DNA from: Pelagicoccus sp.
GTDB lineage: Bacteria > Verrucomicrobiota > Verrucomicrobiia > Opitutales > Opitutaceae
Reading direction: 5' to 3'
Length of the DNA stretch: 64,000 bases
Assembly (NCBI GenBank): GCA_028284635.1
Contig: JANQRJ010000071.1
Location: 1-64,000 of the forward strand
The notes under the pieces are model-generated. The model searched no databases. It was not told the origin of the DNA and saw nothing but the letters and a program-made list of their open reading frames with translations. Position numbers and translations under genes: made by a program. Shown piece by piece: positions 1 through 6,757 of this stretch (within the stretch, counting starts at the first letter, position 1; each line of letters begins with the position of its first letter).

Positions 1-91
1 GCGTTCTCACGAACGCGGAATCGGTTCGGGAGATCCGCGTTCTCACGAACGCGGCTACGATATCGCCAGGGTTCGATCGACTTTTTCAACA
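1..91. repeat. Right part of a family A MITE-like element (paired CGCGTTC hairpins)
   Basis: Two CGCGTTC..GAACGCG hairpins (1-18 and 36-53) are followed by GGCTAC and, after a 20-base spacer, by GACTTTTTCAACA (79-91). The same order occurs at 39685-39814, where the element is complete and has the inverse end TGTTGAAAAAGTC on its other side. The copy is cut by the window edge. Its first hairpin has the loop in the opposite sense to the other copies. It is non-coding. Confidence 0.8.
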
Positions 92-111
92 CACTCTAAG
101 CGGCGGGGTAT

Positions 112-234
112 TTAAGCCCTAATCGAATAAAGAGAGTCCAAGAAATAATGACCGACACCGCTCGCTTGGGCCTCGTAGAAGTCGAATCCGTCCACAAGAT
201 CCAGCTTTGCACTGTCGAAAATCCGAATTCTCAC
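112..234 (-). pseudogene. ParE/RelE-type toxin remnant, truncated to 40 codons
   Basis: A GTG-started frame encodes MRIRIFDSAKLDLVDGF, then FYEAQASGVGHYFLDSLYS and a stop at 112-114. This matches, from memory, the N-terminal third of ParE/RelE plasmid-stabilisation toxins, which are about 95-100 residues long. The GTG overlaps the TGA of the HAD gene (GTGA, 231-234), so it would be translationally coupled. The rest of the toxin is missing and the frame runs directly into the family A repeat at 1-91, so insertion or deletion at that repeat probably truncated it. It lacks the C-terminal strands that carry the catalytic residues in this fold, so activity is unlikely. No antitoxin gene adjoins it. 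Confidence 0.6.
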
Positions 235-866
235 GAAATCCTGTCTTTTATCTCATGAAAGCAAGAGCTACTCAAATGCGCATTCGACATGTCTTCAGAT
301 ATGTGTGGCGAGCCAGTGTAACCGATGCAGCTCATACCAGCCGCAGTCGCTGCTTCGAGGCCATTTTTGGAGTCCTCGATAACAACGCAACTTTCTGGTC
401 TAAGAGACAGCTTCTTCGCCGCCACTTGAAAGATTTCGGGAGATGGCTTGGACGCCAAAACTTCCTCATCGCAAACTGTAGCGTCGAAATACGAACTTAG
501 ATCGAGTGCGCTTAAGGTTGCGTTCATTCGATACCGCGAAGCGCTCGTCGCTAGGGCGGTCCTTATTCCGTTGTCTTTGAAAAACTGAAGCAGTTGAACG
601 ACTCCGTCAACAGGCCCAAGTTCTGAATACATAGAAATCTCTTTATCTGCATCGTATAGAAGAGAAAGTTGCTCCACCTCTTGTAGCAGACCGGCTTCCT
701 TTTTAACTCTCGACCAAAATTGGCGTGAACTGAGGCTGCCCCAAGACTTGATTTCATCGACAGTATAAACAGCCCCCACGCTTTTGACAGCTTCGACGAG
801 AAGCTCGCAAGCTACGGAATGCGAGTCGATAATGACTCCATCCATATCAAAAATGACTCCGAGCAT
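231..866 (-). CDS. HAD-family hydrolase (beta-phosphoglucomutase-like)
   Basis: This 211-residue protein begins MLGVIFDMDGVIIDS and has the four HAD motifs: the DxD nucleophile motif (FDMDGV, residues 6-11), the motif II Ser in TALATSAS, the motif III Lys in SKPSPEIF, and motif IV VIEDSKNGLEAA. The family hydrolyses or transfers phosphate on small sugar or nucleotide phosphates in the cytoplasm; the substrate cannot be told. The start at 866 was chosen because the DxD motif normally lies within the first 15 residues and because the upstream gene stops at 868 with one base between stop and ATG. It is the second gene of a two-gene unit in the cassette-like island and its stop overlaps the toxin remnant. 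Confidence 0.85.
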   Translation of the reverse strand: MLGVIFDMDGVIIDSHSVACELLVEAVKSVGAVYTVDEIKSWGSLSSRQFWSRVKKEAGLLQEVEQLSLLYDADKEISMYSELGPVDGVVQLLQFFKDNGIRTALATSASRYRMNATLSALDLSSYFDATVCDEEVLASKPSPEIFQVAAKKLSLRPESCVVIEDSKNGLEAATAAGMSCIGYTGSPHISEDMSNAHLSSSCFHEIKDRIS

Positions 867-867
867 A

Positions 868-1467
868 TTAGCACCCACTAGATCGGCTGCCTTGTTGGCA
901 CTGCCAGTGTTTCCTGAATGGCTCAACGACTTCATCGTCCCAAACTTGCACTTCGATGTACTTTTCAAAATCTCCGACCCAATAATTTTCGTAGCTTTCA
1001 GGCTTTTCATTTTTCGGTAGTCCGCGCTTGTTTACGAGCTCTTTGAGTTCATCTATGAAGTAAACCTTCTCGTAGTAGTCTTTATCTTCTGCGGTCATCG
1101 CGATAAAGCTGTCTGAGAACGTGACGGAAACTGAATTGCGAGGCAGTTCACTAAGTCCAATCCTTAATTCCTTGTGATTTGAATTAAGATGACGAAACCA
1201 TTCAGAAGAACCTAGAACAAAGTAGAAGGGATACTTTCTTTTCGGCTTCCCACCGCGATTTTCGAATAAACGTTTTAGCTTCGCTTCGGCATCCATTCTC
1301 ATCTTGAGGTATTGCCTTCCGTACCGCCGGTTGTATCCAGTATCTGACTTATGCTTGTTCAGCATCTGCACGAAAACTGGGTGCTCAATATTCCCTTCGA
1401 GATCAGACAACGTGAGAAATGGCTGACGGTCTGGCAGATGGTAGTGAGTGACGAAATTAGGGATCAT
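868..1467 (-). CDS. Conserved hypothetical protein, 199 residues
   Basis: The protein starts MIPNFVTHYHLPDRQPF and is soluble and charged, with no signal peptide or membrane segment. An aromatic, basic middle (KPKRKYPFYFVLGSSEWF) and an acidic C-terminus (YIEVQVWDDEVVEPFR) are visible, but I cannot place it in a functional family. It ends one base before the HAD gene, so the two are probably co-transcribed and translationally coupled and may act together. A longer frame upstream runs through the attC-like palindrome at 1481-1537; the start at 1467 was preferred because it lies just outside that palindrome. Lower GC than the housekeeping part of the window fits transfer. Confidence 0.7.
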   Translation of the reverse strand: MIPNFVTHYHLPDRQPFLTLSDLEGNIEHPVFVQMLNKHKSDTGYNRRYGRQYLKMRMDAEAKLKRLFENRGGKPKRKYPFYFVLGSSEWFRHLNSNHKELRIGLSELPRNSVSVTFSDSFIAMTAEDKDYYEKVYFIDELKELVNKRGLPKNEKPESYENYWVGDFEKYIEVQVWDDEVVEPFRKHWQCQQGSRSSGC

Positions 1468-1480
1468 TGTTCTTTGCCGT

Positions 1481-1537
1481 CGAGTCGTCAAGGGAACGGG
1501 TGCAGCCCCCGAAGCTGCGACCACCGACTTGTTATTC
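1481..1537 (-). repeat. attC-like recombination site (putative)
   Basis: Read on the minus strand it starts AACAAGTCGGTGGTC and folds as CAAG..GGTG..GCAGC / GCTGC..CC..CTTG. AACAAGnCGGTGGTC is shared with the site at 6136-6201. It lies between the stop at 1539 and the start at 1467. The right-hand core is degenerate. Confidence 0.45.
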
Positions 1538-1538
1538 T

Positions 1539-1757
1539 CTATCTTTTATATGCTTCGCTTCGGCGTGCATAAATTATCCTGCTTTTTTTATCGGTATAAG
1601 ATCCGACTGCTAGGTCTGAAGCTTTCTTGAGGCCCGTCTCAACAAAACGTAGATCGAAGGAGTCGCAATCGACAGGAAATGGCTTGTGGTTTATCCGGGC
1701 TTCAACGCCGCAGTGAGCCAAGATTGCGAATAGTACTGTTGCTATGGTTTTCATCAT
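1539..1757 (-). CDS. Small putative secreted protein, possibly chimeric
   Basis: A 72-codon frame starting MMKTIATVLFAILAHCG has a short signal-peptide-like N-terminus followed by a polar region. Its last residues, ARRSEAYKR and stop, are nearly the same at DNA level as the last codons of the broken toxin at 2661-2907 (HRREAYKR and stop), so the 3' end looks like leftover toxin sequence. The ATG lies just after the attC-like palindrome at 1760-1825, as expected for the first codon of a cassette. It may be a genuine small cassette gene or a fusion of fragments. No function can be given. Confidence 0.35.
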   Translation of the reverse strand: MMKTIATVLFAILAHCGVEARINHKPFPVDCDSFDLRFVETGLKKASDLAVGSYTDKKSRIIYARRSEAYKR

Positions 1758-1759
1758 AT

Positions 1760-1825
1760 CGTTAAATGCAGGCCATGGCTGTGGAGCGGAACGCAACAGG
1801 GATGGCCTCGCACGCCTGGTCGGCG
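1760..1825 (-). repeat. attC-like recombination site (putative)
   Basis: A strong imperfect palindrome on the minus strand: CAGGC..GGCCATCCCTGT pairs with ACAGCCATGGCC..GCCTG, with an unpaired centre. It begins directly after the toxin stop codon (1826-1828) and ends 2 bases before the next ATG. The left edge on the plus strand reads GTTAAAT, which fits the GTTRRRY core consensus. Confidence 0.5.
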
Positions 1826-2119
1826 CTACCTTCTTTTTGAACCGAAACTCGGTTTCTGTCGATTGTGTCGAATCGCTATGACTCGAATTGAGTCCTCTTT
1901 CACTCGAAACAGGAAGTGAACTGGAAACCTTTTCAAGTTCCCTCGGCGGAGCCCTGTTGCGTCAAAATGATGAAGCTCGGGATCTTGCCGTGCCCGTTCG
2001 ATAGCGCCTAGAAGTTCGTTCCAGAACGCGTCACCAAGGTCAGTGGAAATCAGGTCGTAATGATCGAGTAATTTGTTCGCGTCATTCGGAGTACTAGGGT
2101 GATACTCGACAAATCTCAT
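1826..2119 (-). CDS. RelE/ParE-family toxin
   Basis: A 97-residue basic protein starting MRFVEYHPSTPNDANKLLD. The N-terminal helical hairpin, the FHFDATGLRRGNL-type middle (here HHFDATGLRRGNLKRFP) and the strand VHFLFRVKEDSIRVIAIRH are typical of the RelE/ParE superfamily, whose members cleave mRNA or poison gyrase. The ATG overlaps the antitoxin stop (ATGA, 2116-2119), the usual arrangement for antitoxin-first pairs. The gene is followed immediately by an attC-like palindrome, so the pair looks like one mobile cassette; toxin-antitoxin cassettes are known to stabilise integron arrays. The exact target cannot be told from sequence. Confidence 0.85.
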   Translation of the reverse strand: MRFVEYHPSTPNDANKLLDHYDLISTDLGDAFWNELLGAIERARQDPELHHFDATGLRRGNLKRFPVHFLFRVKEDSIRVIAIRHNRQKPSFGSKRR

Positions 2120-2331
2120 CTGCGGCTGGAACGAGCTCTCCGGATAAACTCGTCGTGGCTGATTGCCTTAACTGAACTAGACTCGAGATCGGCATCTCTT
2201 CTTAAAACCTCTTGGTTATCAGGCCCTTGTGGCGAACCATCAAGTGTGTGGAGTAGGTGTGCGAGCAGACCAGCCCTGTCCTCACGAGAAAGTTCGTCCG
2301 CTTGTTTCTGGATGTCTGCTAGCCTGACCAT
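2116..2331 (-). CDS. Addiction-module antitoxin (Unstab_antitox / TIGR02574-like)
   Basis: A 71-residue protein starting MVRLADIQKQADELSREDR. The pattern of an N-terminal helix, L(S/T)xExRxxLLxxLLxSLD-like core (here EDRAGLLAHLLHTLD) and a basic C-terminus is that of the short 'putative addiction module component' antitoxins that pair with ParE/RelE toxins. It precedes and overlaps its toxin by 4 bases. Expected role: bind and neutralise the toxin, and possibly repress the pair. No convincing promoter can be seen in 2332-2400. Confidence 0.8.
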   Translation of the reverse strand: MVRLADIQKQADELSREDRAGLLAHLLHTLDGSPQGPDNQEVLRRDADLESSSVKAISHDEFIRRARSSRR

Positions 2332-2660
2332 GCTTTCAGTCTGATCTTACGCGCATTCTCCGCAAGCCTTCGTTTTTTGCCAACGTCACAGCTGTGGAAC
2401 AGCGCCTCAGTGAACACGTGGCCTAGTACCTTACTTCTGAGAAACGATCATGTTGGGCTCTTGCGGTCATGTCTGCGCGTTCGCACCTCGGTAGAGAGGT
2501 TTTCGCGTGAAAGGCTGAAGGAATTTAGACTGAAGGCTGAAGGTGAATCTAACGGCCTTCAGCCTATTTACCTCTGGCTCTGCCAGATCAGGGTTGAGGC
2601 GGGATTTCAAGGCAATGCTGGAATGTCCGACGCTGCTTCGCGTTGTTGCCGCCACAGTCT
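2332..2660. other. Gene-free stretch with a family C repeat
   Basis: No credible gene is seen. The centre is occupied by the GGCTGAAGG repeat at 2490-2605. The flank 2605-2660 is unassigned sequence downstream of the broken toxin gene. Confidence 0.5.
2490..2605 (+). repeat. Family C dispersed repeat (GGCTGAAGG element), copy 1
   Basis: About 110 bases containing TTTTCGCGTGAAAGGCTGAA, ACTGAAGGCTGAAGG, GGCCTTCAGCC and CTCTGGCTCTGCCAGAT in that order. The reverse complement of 50470-50580 shows the same blocks in the same order and spacing. Internal CTGAAGG/CCTTCAG inversions can form hairpins. It is non-coding. Confidence 0.7.
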
Positions 2661-2907
2661 CTATCTTTTATATGCTTCTCTTCGGTGTGCTACTCTGACA
2701 ACTACAACGGTGATCACCTCATCGTAGATTTGGTACAGGACTCGATAGTCTCCCTGTCTGATCTTGTACTTTTCCTCTCCCGATAACTTTTGGACTGGGG
2801 AGGTCTTGGATTTTCGGACAAAGCTTGGATCTTCTCTCTGTCCCTACTTTGAATCTTTTCGAGTTCCTCGGCGGCAGATTTTTGATTTCGATCTTATAGC
2901 CTACCAT
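2661..2907 (-). pseudogene. RelE-type toxin with two frameshifts
   Basis: Translation in three successive frames gives MVGYKIEIK, then KSAAEELEKIQSRDREKIQ and ALSENPRPPQS, then KLSGEEKYKIRQGDYRVLYQ and IYDEVITVVVVRVAHRREAYKR. Joined, this is a complete RelE-family toxin of about 82 residues with the typical KLSG..YKIRQGDYRVLYQI strand pair. Each frame change needs only one extra A, in the A5 run (2879-2883) and in the A4 run (2788-2791) on the coding strand. The start overlaps the RHH antitoxin gene, the usual arrangement. It is either a real pseudogene or two homopolymer errors in the assembly; raw reads would decide. Confidence 0.75.
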
Positions 2908-3115
2908 CACTCCTCAAGCTCTTCAGAAAAATCTCAAAATCCATCGTTGGTTCACTTTCTCGATCCCTAAATGCTTGGAGGTCATCAAGATCTTCGGAAA
3001 GCGCCTCCCTGATCGCTTGGTTGACCAAGTCGGAAACCGAAGAGGAAGCTTCAGCGGCTTTCAGCTTCAATGCCTTGTACAAGTCATCTTCGAAGTAGAC
3101 GGTTGCTCGATTCAT
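2894..3115 (-). CDS. Ribbon-helix-helix antitoxin (CopG/RelB-like)
   Basis: A 73-residue protein starting MNRATVYFEDDLYKALKLKA. ATVYFEDDLYKALK is the DNA-binding beta-strand and first helix, and SSVSDLVNQAIREAL the second helix of a ribbon-helix-helix fold. The acidic C-terminus (ESEPTMDFEIFLKSLRSDG) would wrap the toxin. It overlaps the broken RelE gene downstream and has its own promoter and palindromic operator at 3122-3150. If the toxin is really dead, this is an orphan antitoxin. Confidence 0.85.
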   Translation of the reverse strand: MNRATVYFEDDLYKALKLKAAEASSSVSDLVNQAIREALSEDLDDLQAFRDRESEPTMDFEIFLKSLRSDGRL

Positions 3116-3121
3116 GGAGTA

Positions 3122-3150
3122 ATGTTATCGTTTTAACGCTATAACGTCAA
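3122..3150 (-). promoter_or_regulatory. Promoter with overlapping operator palindrome for the RHH antitoxin gene
   Basis: On the minus strand TTGACG (3145-3150) is followed after 17 bases by TAACAT (3122-3127), 6 bases before the ATG. An inverted repeat GTTAT-G..C-ATAAC (3124-3145) covers the spacer, fitting autoregulation by the RHH protein. This is inferred from sequence alone. Confidence 0.55.
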
Positions 3151-3210
3151 TTGTGCCAATTTTTATTTGCAAAGGATTGAGCGTCCTCGGAAAGATCGGA
3201 TTTCGGTTCA

Positions 3211-4707
3211 TCAATCGAAATAGGTGAATACTTCTTCGGGATCGTATCTCGCTCTAAGTTTTTCTAGTCTTGACCAATTTTCAGGAGAAAAACACCGGTT
3301 CGGCCTATCTTTTGAAAGTGGAAAATGACACTGATTGATGTAATGCCCAATGGATACGGAGTCCAACACTGAGGAAGTTCTTTTGAACCACGATATATTG
3401 GCTCCATCATCCGAAGGCTTTTCCCAAGCGCCTAGGACTAGCACAAGCGTTCGTCCAATAACGGATTGAGCCATATCTGGATTTGCGGCATCGCGTTTGG
3501 GGCAAGGGTTGAATGAGAAAAAGACAGCGGTTTGCGCAGACGGTGGATTTAGCTTGGCTTGGCAAAAAGCGATCATGCTCTCCGTTGGATTCACGTCGAT
3601 CCAGTGAGAGTCGCTGACGCGCCTCAACGAAGAACCGCCAGTCCTGCCATCTCCTAGATAAAGCGAACTGTGGCGATTGAAGCTGCTTCTAGTGAAAGCG
3701 CCAGGGCCCGTTTTCAACGGCTCCAGCGCAGCGCGAGCTTCCTCATAGCTATCCACAAAAGCATCCGCAGCGACCGTTAACGTTCGGTTTTCGTTTCCTG
3801 GAGCATTTGGTGGATTTGAAAGCATGCAGATCAGTTCGACATCAGCTGGCAATTTATCGGACAATTCACTCAACCAGGGGGCGACTTCGCCAACGGCCGC
3901 GATTGGGTAAACCAGACTGCTTCTTCTTATAGCTCGAGGTTTAGAGTGGAGTTTGAGGTGATAACGGGTGGCTATTCCAAAGAACCCAGGCCCCGCGCCC
4001 CGAGCTGCCCAGAAATAGTCGGAATTCCGTTTAGCGTCCGCATAAATGGATTCGCCATCAGCAGTTACGAGATCAATACCTGTCACGTTTGAGCAAGCCG
4101 TCCCCCACGCTTTGCTACTCCAGCCGTGACCTCCACCTAGCAAGTATCCGCTCATCGGCACTGTTGGACAGTGCGCGACTGGAAACGCCAAACCATGCTT
4201 GAGCAGCTCCCCTAGAAGATGACCAGAGGTAACGCCTGCTTCGACGGTCGCGATTCTTTCTTTCGCATCGATTTCGATGCCATTCAAACGCTCCAAGTCT
4301 ATGGTGATCGCCCCATCTCGCATAATCGGGGCCGAAGTATGGTGTCCTCTACCTCGTATCGAAATTTTCAATGCATTCGCGCGCGCGAACTTAACTGCTT
4401 CTCCGATGTCCGAGGCGCTCCCAACTTGTATGATCGCCTCCGGCTTGGAGTCTGGTTTGATCGCCGTCCAAAGCAGATTTCGCCTAAGCTCCTCGTATTG
4501 CTCCATTTCTTTCGAAACGACCGTGCCCATTATTCTCTCCCTCAGGCCCTTCCACCTTTGAGCCGCGGCACCTGCAGCGTAGTCGATCGCTGACTGGGCA
4601 GCGTTTGCCAGCCTTGTGAAAGCCATCGCCGCAAGGCCAACTATTTTCATTTTCAGGGCTCTGCGGCGCGAGAACTCTCCTTGATCCAATAAGTATCTTT
4701 CAGGCAT
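3211..4707 (-). CDS. FAD-linked oxidase of the berberine-bridge type with Tat signal
   Basis: A 498-residue protein. The N-terminus FSRRRALKMKIVGLAAMAF is a twin-arginine-like signal with a hydrophobic core, so export is likely. Residues about 90-270 form the FAD-binding PCMH domain: KISIRGRGHHTSAP carries the His that usually binds FAD covalently, and LLGGGHGWSSKAWGTACSNV is the second FAD loop. The C-terminus NWSRLEKLRARYDPEEVFTY is the BBE tail. Substrate unknown; the family oxidises alcohols, sugars or alkaloid-like compounds with oxygen. The start at 4707 was chosen because an upstream Met at 4743 lies inside the attC-like palindrome. It is the only large gene in the array. Confidence 0.8.
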   Translation of the reverse strand: MPERYLLDQGEFSRRRALKMKIVGLAAMAFTRLANAAQSAIDYAAGAAAQRWKGLRERIMGTVVSKEMEQYEELRRNLLWTAIKPDSKPEAIIQVGSASDIGEAVKFARANALKISIRGRGHHTSAPIMRDGAITIDLERLNGIEIDAKERIATVEAGVTSGHLLGELLKHGLAFPVAHCPTVPMSGYLLGGGHGWSSKAWGTACSNVTGIDLVTADGESIYADAKRNSDYFWAARGAGPGFFGIATRYHLKLHSKPRAIRRSSLVYPIAAVGEVAPWLSELSDKLPADVELICMLSNPPNAPGNENRTLTVAADAFVDSYEEARAALEPLKTGPGAFTRSSFNRHSSLYLGDGRTGGSSLRRVSDSHWIDVNPTESMIAFCQAKLNPPSAQTAVFFSFNPCPKRDAANPDMAQSVIGRTLVLVLGAWEKPSDDGANISWFKRTSSVLDSVSIGHYINQCHFPLSKDRPNRCFSPENWSRLEKLRARYDPEEVFTYFD

Positions 4708-4708
4708 A

Positions 4709-4765
4709 TCGTCGAAGTCAGACACGGCGGCATTAGCCAACATTGCCAGTACTGTCTTGTTCGAA
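4709..4765 (-). repeat. attC-like recombination site (putative)
   Basis: On the minus strand the stop TAA is followed at once by TTCGAACAAGACAG, then GGCAATGTTGGCTAATGCC, then TGTCTGACTTCGACG and the next ATG. AGACA/TGTCT and GGCA/TGCC pair. TAATTCGAACAAG is identical to the start of the site at 6136-6201, and GGCAATGTnGGCTAAnGCC is shared with 6693-6757. Confidence 0.6.
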
Positions 4766-5191
4766 TTATTTCTTTTTGAAGGAAGCTAAGGTTTCAAATT
4801 CGACTGGGATGTTTCCTTTGAGGTCGAAGTAAAAGGCTCTTCCAGATAGTTCGATCACATCTCCTTTGTTTAGGTTCAGTAGATTAGTTGGGTCCTTAAG
4901 TATTTCGTACTTTCTATTTTTGTAGCTCTGGGGCTCGAGAACTTCGATCATAATTCTTTCTCTTTCGATGCTGAATTTCTCATGGTCAGATCCGTAAGTG
5001 ATAGGCCCAATCTTCTTCGGCTTTGAAGATATCATCCGCTGCTGATAGTTCGATTCGTAGTCGATGACTTGCGCTTGGACTACCAATACTGTGTTCAGGT
5101 AGTCTGTCTGAGCAGCGGTTGCTGTCATTTCTTTTTCTCTCTTGCACGAGACCATTAGCACGAGGAACAGAGCTAAACTGAGGTGTTTCAT
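4766..5191 (-). CDS. Small lipoprotein, unknown function
   Basis: A 141-residue protein starting MKHLSLALFLVLMVSCKREK: a lipoprotein signal peptide with lipobox LMVSC, so it should be anchored in a membrane by the Cys. The mature part is hydrophilic and mixed alpha/beta with no recognised domain. It stands alone between two attC-like sites and its stop codon abuts the core heptamer of the downstream one, so it looks like a single-gene cassette. Its start is 2 bases from the preceding core. Confidence 0.7.
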   Translation of the reverse strand: MKHLSLALFLVLMVSCKREKEMTATAAQTDYLNTVLVVQAQVIDYESNYQQRMISSKPKKIGPITYGSDHEKFSIERERIMIEVLEPQSYKNRKYEILKDPTNLLNLNKGDVIELSGRAFYFDLKGNIPVEFETLASFKKK

Positions 5192-5193
5192 CT

Positions 5194-5277
5194 ACTTCGA
5201 ACGTGGAGGCGAGGTACGCCGGCCTAGGATAGGCCGGCGCGTAGGTTGAGGAGGGATTCGAGGGCACGATCGAACAA
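5194..5277 (-). repeat. attC-like recombination site (putative)
   Basis: The minus strand ends in CACGTTCGAAG just before the lipoprotein ATG; its partner TCGATCGTG is at the other end (about 5265-5275). The centre is a near-perfect hairpin, GCGCCGGCCTA/TAGGCCGGCGT (about 5213-5242). GTTCGAA is the same core as at 6693-6757. Confidence 0.45.
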
Positions 5278-5698
5278 CAGTGGTGCTGAGCCGGCGTCAT
5301 TGTCGGCGGCCTGGTTCGAAGATCGATTCTTCTTGGCCGCCAAAAGACGCAGAAGTCGCAAAAACATAGACGAATGCAGCAGATGATTTTTGCTGGCCAA
5401 TTCCATGGTTTTTTTGCGTATTTTGCGTCTTCTTGCGGCTATCGAATCCTTTCGACCCAGGGCAGGAGAATCCATTGGCTTGCAGGATCGATTTCTTCTT
5501 TTCAGTGGTTGGCTATTCTTTCTTCAACCACGGAGAGCGGGGAGAAACGGAGGATGACCAGGGCCGCAAGTCGCTTCATTCTTCTTTCATTCTGCACTGG
5601 CTTATCATTCCTCTCTTTCGACCGCCGAAGTATATCACAGAGTGAAGCGCGGAGGGCGTAACGGAGTTGATACCACTGCCTTCTTCTCGTTTCGTTTT
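5278..5698. other. Gene-free stretch, possible ORF-less cassette
   Basis: No credible gene is seen on either strand. It contains an imperfect inverted repeat of AAGACGCAGAAGTCGCAAAAA-like sequence (about 5338-5450) and an ACCACGGAGAGCGGGGAG motif (about 5529-5545). It lies between an attC-like palindrome and the VOC gene. Confidence 0.45.
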
Positions 5699-6127
5699 TC
5701 ATAATACGACTGATCCGTTTTCATCAAATTCGCCTCTAGGACTCCAAGCCACCTCCCAGAAGTATCCGTCCAAGTCGCAGAAATAGCCACTGTGCCCACC
5801 CCAGAATACATCTTGAGCTTCTTTGATTACTTTTCCTCCCGCACTTTCAGCAAGCTTCAAAACCTCAGCTACTTCCTTCTTCTTTCTGACATTGTGAGCA
5901 AGTGTGATACCATTGAATCCAGACTTGGAAATGGAGAGCTCCTCTGAAATGTCCTTCTTTAATTCTTCTAGCGGATACACCGCTAGTCGTGTTCCAGCCG
6001 TCTCGAAGAAGGCTATCTGCGCATCATCCGATGCTTCTGTCTTAAAACCCAAGCCATCTCGATAAAAGCGGATGGCTTTAGTCATGTCTTTCACTCCAAG
6101 TGTGATTATACTGATTCTTGGTTCCAT
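5699..6127 (-). CDS. VOC-family protein (glyoxalase/bleomycin-resistance fold)
   Basis: A 142-residue protein starting MEPRISIITLGVKDMTKAIR. ITLGVKDMTKAIRFYRDGLGF is the first beta-alpha-beta unit of the VOC fold, and GYFCDLDGYFWEVAWSPR is the C-terminal strand with the Glu that often binds metal. The middle His/Glu positions are less clear. Family members are metal-dependent lyases, dioxygenases or antibiotic-binding proteins; which applies cannot be told. Single-gene cassettes encoding VOC proteins are common in integron arrays. It is followed upstream by an attC-like site at 6136-6201. Confidence 0.8.
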   Translation of the reverse strand: MEPRISIITLGVKDMTKAIRFYRDGLGFKTEASDDAQIAFFETAGTRLAVYPLEELKKDISEELSISKSGFNGITLAHNVRKKKEVAEVLKLAESAGGKVIKEAQDVFWGGHSGYFCDLDGYFWEVAWSPRGEFDENGSVVL

Positions 6128-6135
6128 TTCTTTTC

Positions 6136-6201
6136 CAGAGCGCCAAGGTGTACGATGGAGGTGGTGAAGCTTCCGGAATTGTGACCACCGCCTTGTTCGA
6201 A
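6136..6201 (-). repeat. attC-like recombination site (putative)
   Basis: On the minus strand: TTCGAAC directly after the stop TAA, then AAGGCGGTGGTCACAATTCC, a short centre, CACCACCTCC and CCTTGGCGCTC. CAAGG/CCTTG and GGTGG/CCACC pair, with an extra-helical stretch, as in attC folds. The terminal GTT core has decayed to GCTCTGG. The next ATG is 11 bases on. Confidence 0.6.
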
Positions 6202-6690
6202 TTATTTTATCAATACGTTTGTTTTAAATTGTTGTGTTCTGTTTCTCATCTTTAGCGAGTGCTTTTCGCTCACTAGCTTTGAGGTTTTGTATTCCTCGAT
6301 CCAGACTTTGGAGGTATCAAAACCGAATTCAGCTTTGGCAACATACGAGACTCCTTCTTTTGCTTCGAAAACTATGTCACAAGCACCAAAAGCAAAAAGC
6401 AGTGTGTTGATCGATTCAGACCGAATTTGATCGATAGAGATGGATACTCTGTTCCTTCCTGCTTCAATCGGGCTGATTTTCTTCCATTTCGAATCTTTCA
6501 CGTAAGAGCCGTTTATTACAGTAACCTTAAGCTCATGCTTCGACTTAACCATGTGGTTGAATGTCCCCTTCTCTTTGTACCCACGAATAGTTGCCGTTTT
6601 ACCCGGGGACTCGTCGTAATCAGTCCTCATCCCGTTTGTGGAGCAGGAGTACATCACAAACAAGAGCATGATTGCTGTTAGTACTTTCAT
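6202..6690 (-). CDS. Putative lipoprotein, unknown function
   Basis: A 162-residue protein starting MKVLTAIMLLFVMYSCSTNG, a lipoprotein signal with lipobox VMYSC. The mature part is rich in Lys and Ser and shows no known domain; a beta-rich pattern (HELKVTVINGSYVKDSKWKK, RVSISIDQIRS, GVSYVAKAEFGFD) suggests a small beta sandwich. The ATG at 6690 was chosen over an in-frame TTG at 6705 because it gives an intact signal peptide and sits just after the core GTTCGAA. Its stop codon abuts the next core, so it is a single-gene cassette. Confidence 0.7.
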   Translation of the reverse strand: MKVLTAIMLLFVMYSCSTNGMRTDYDESPGKTATIRGYKEKGTFNHMVKSKHELKVTVINGSYVKDSKWKKISPIEAGRNRVSISIDQIRSESINTLLFAFGACDIVFEAKEGVSYVAKAEFGFDTSKVWIEEYKTSKLVSEKHSLKMRNRTQQFKTNVLIK

Positions 6691-6692
6691 AG

Positions 6693-6757
6693 TTTTCGAA
6701 CGCAAAGGTCAGGCGATGGCGGCGTTAGCCGACATTGCCTGGACCGTCTTGTTGTAC
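6693..6757 (-). repeat. attC-like recombination site (putative)
   Basis: The minus strand runs from GTACAACAAGACGG through GGTCCAGGC..GCCTGACC (paired arms) to GCGTTCGAAAACT and the lipoprotein ATG. The centre GGCAATGTCGGCTAACGCC matches the site at 4709-4765. The upstream gene's last 15 or so codons and its stop lie inside this palindrome. Confidence 0.6.

Noticed and set aside
1..62. CRISPR array suggested by repeated CGCGTTC units
   Set aside because: Only two copies in inverse or direct order, no regular spacers and no cas genes; they are REP-like hairpins.
1826..3115. Single large toxin-antitoxin operon
   Set aside because: The two pairs have different antitoxin types (addiction-module and RHH) and are separated by a repeat and a second promoter.
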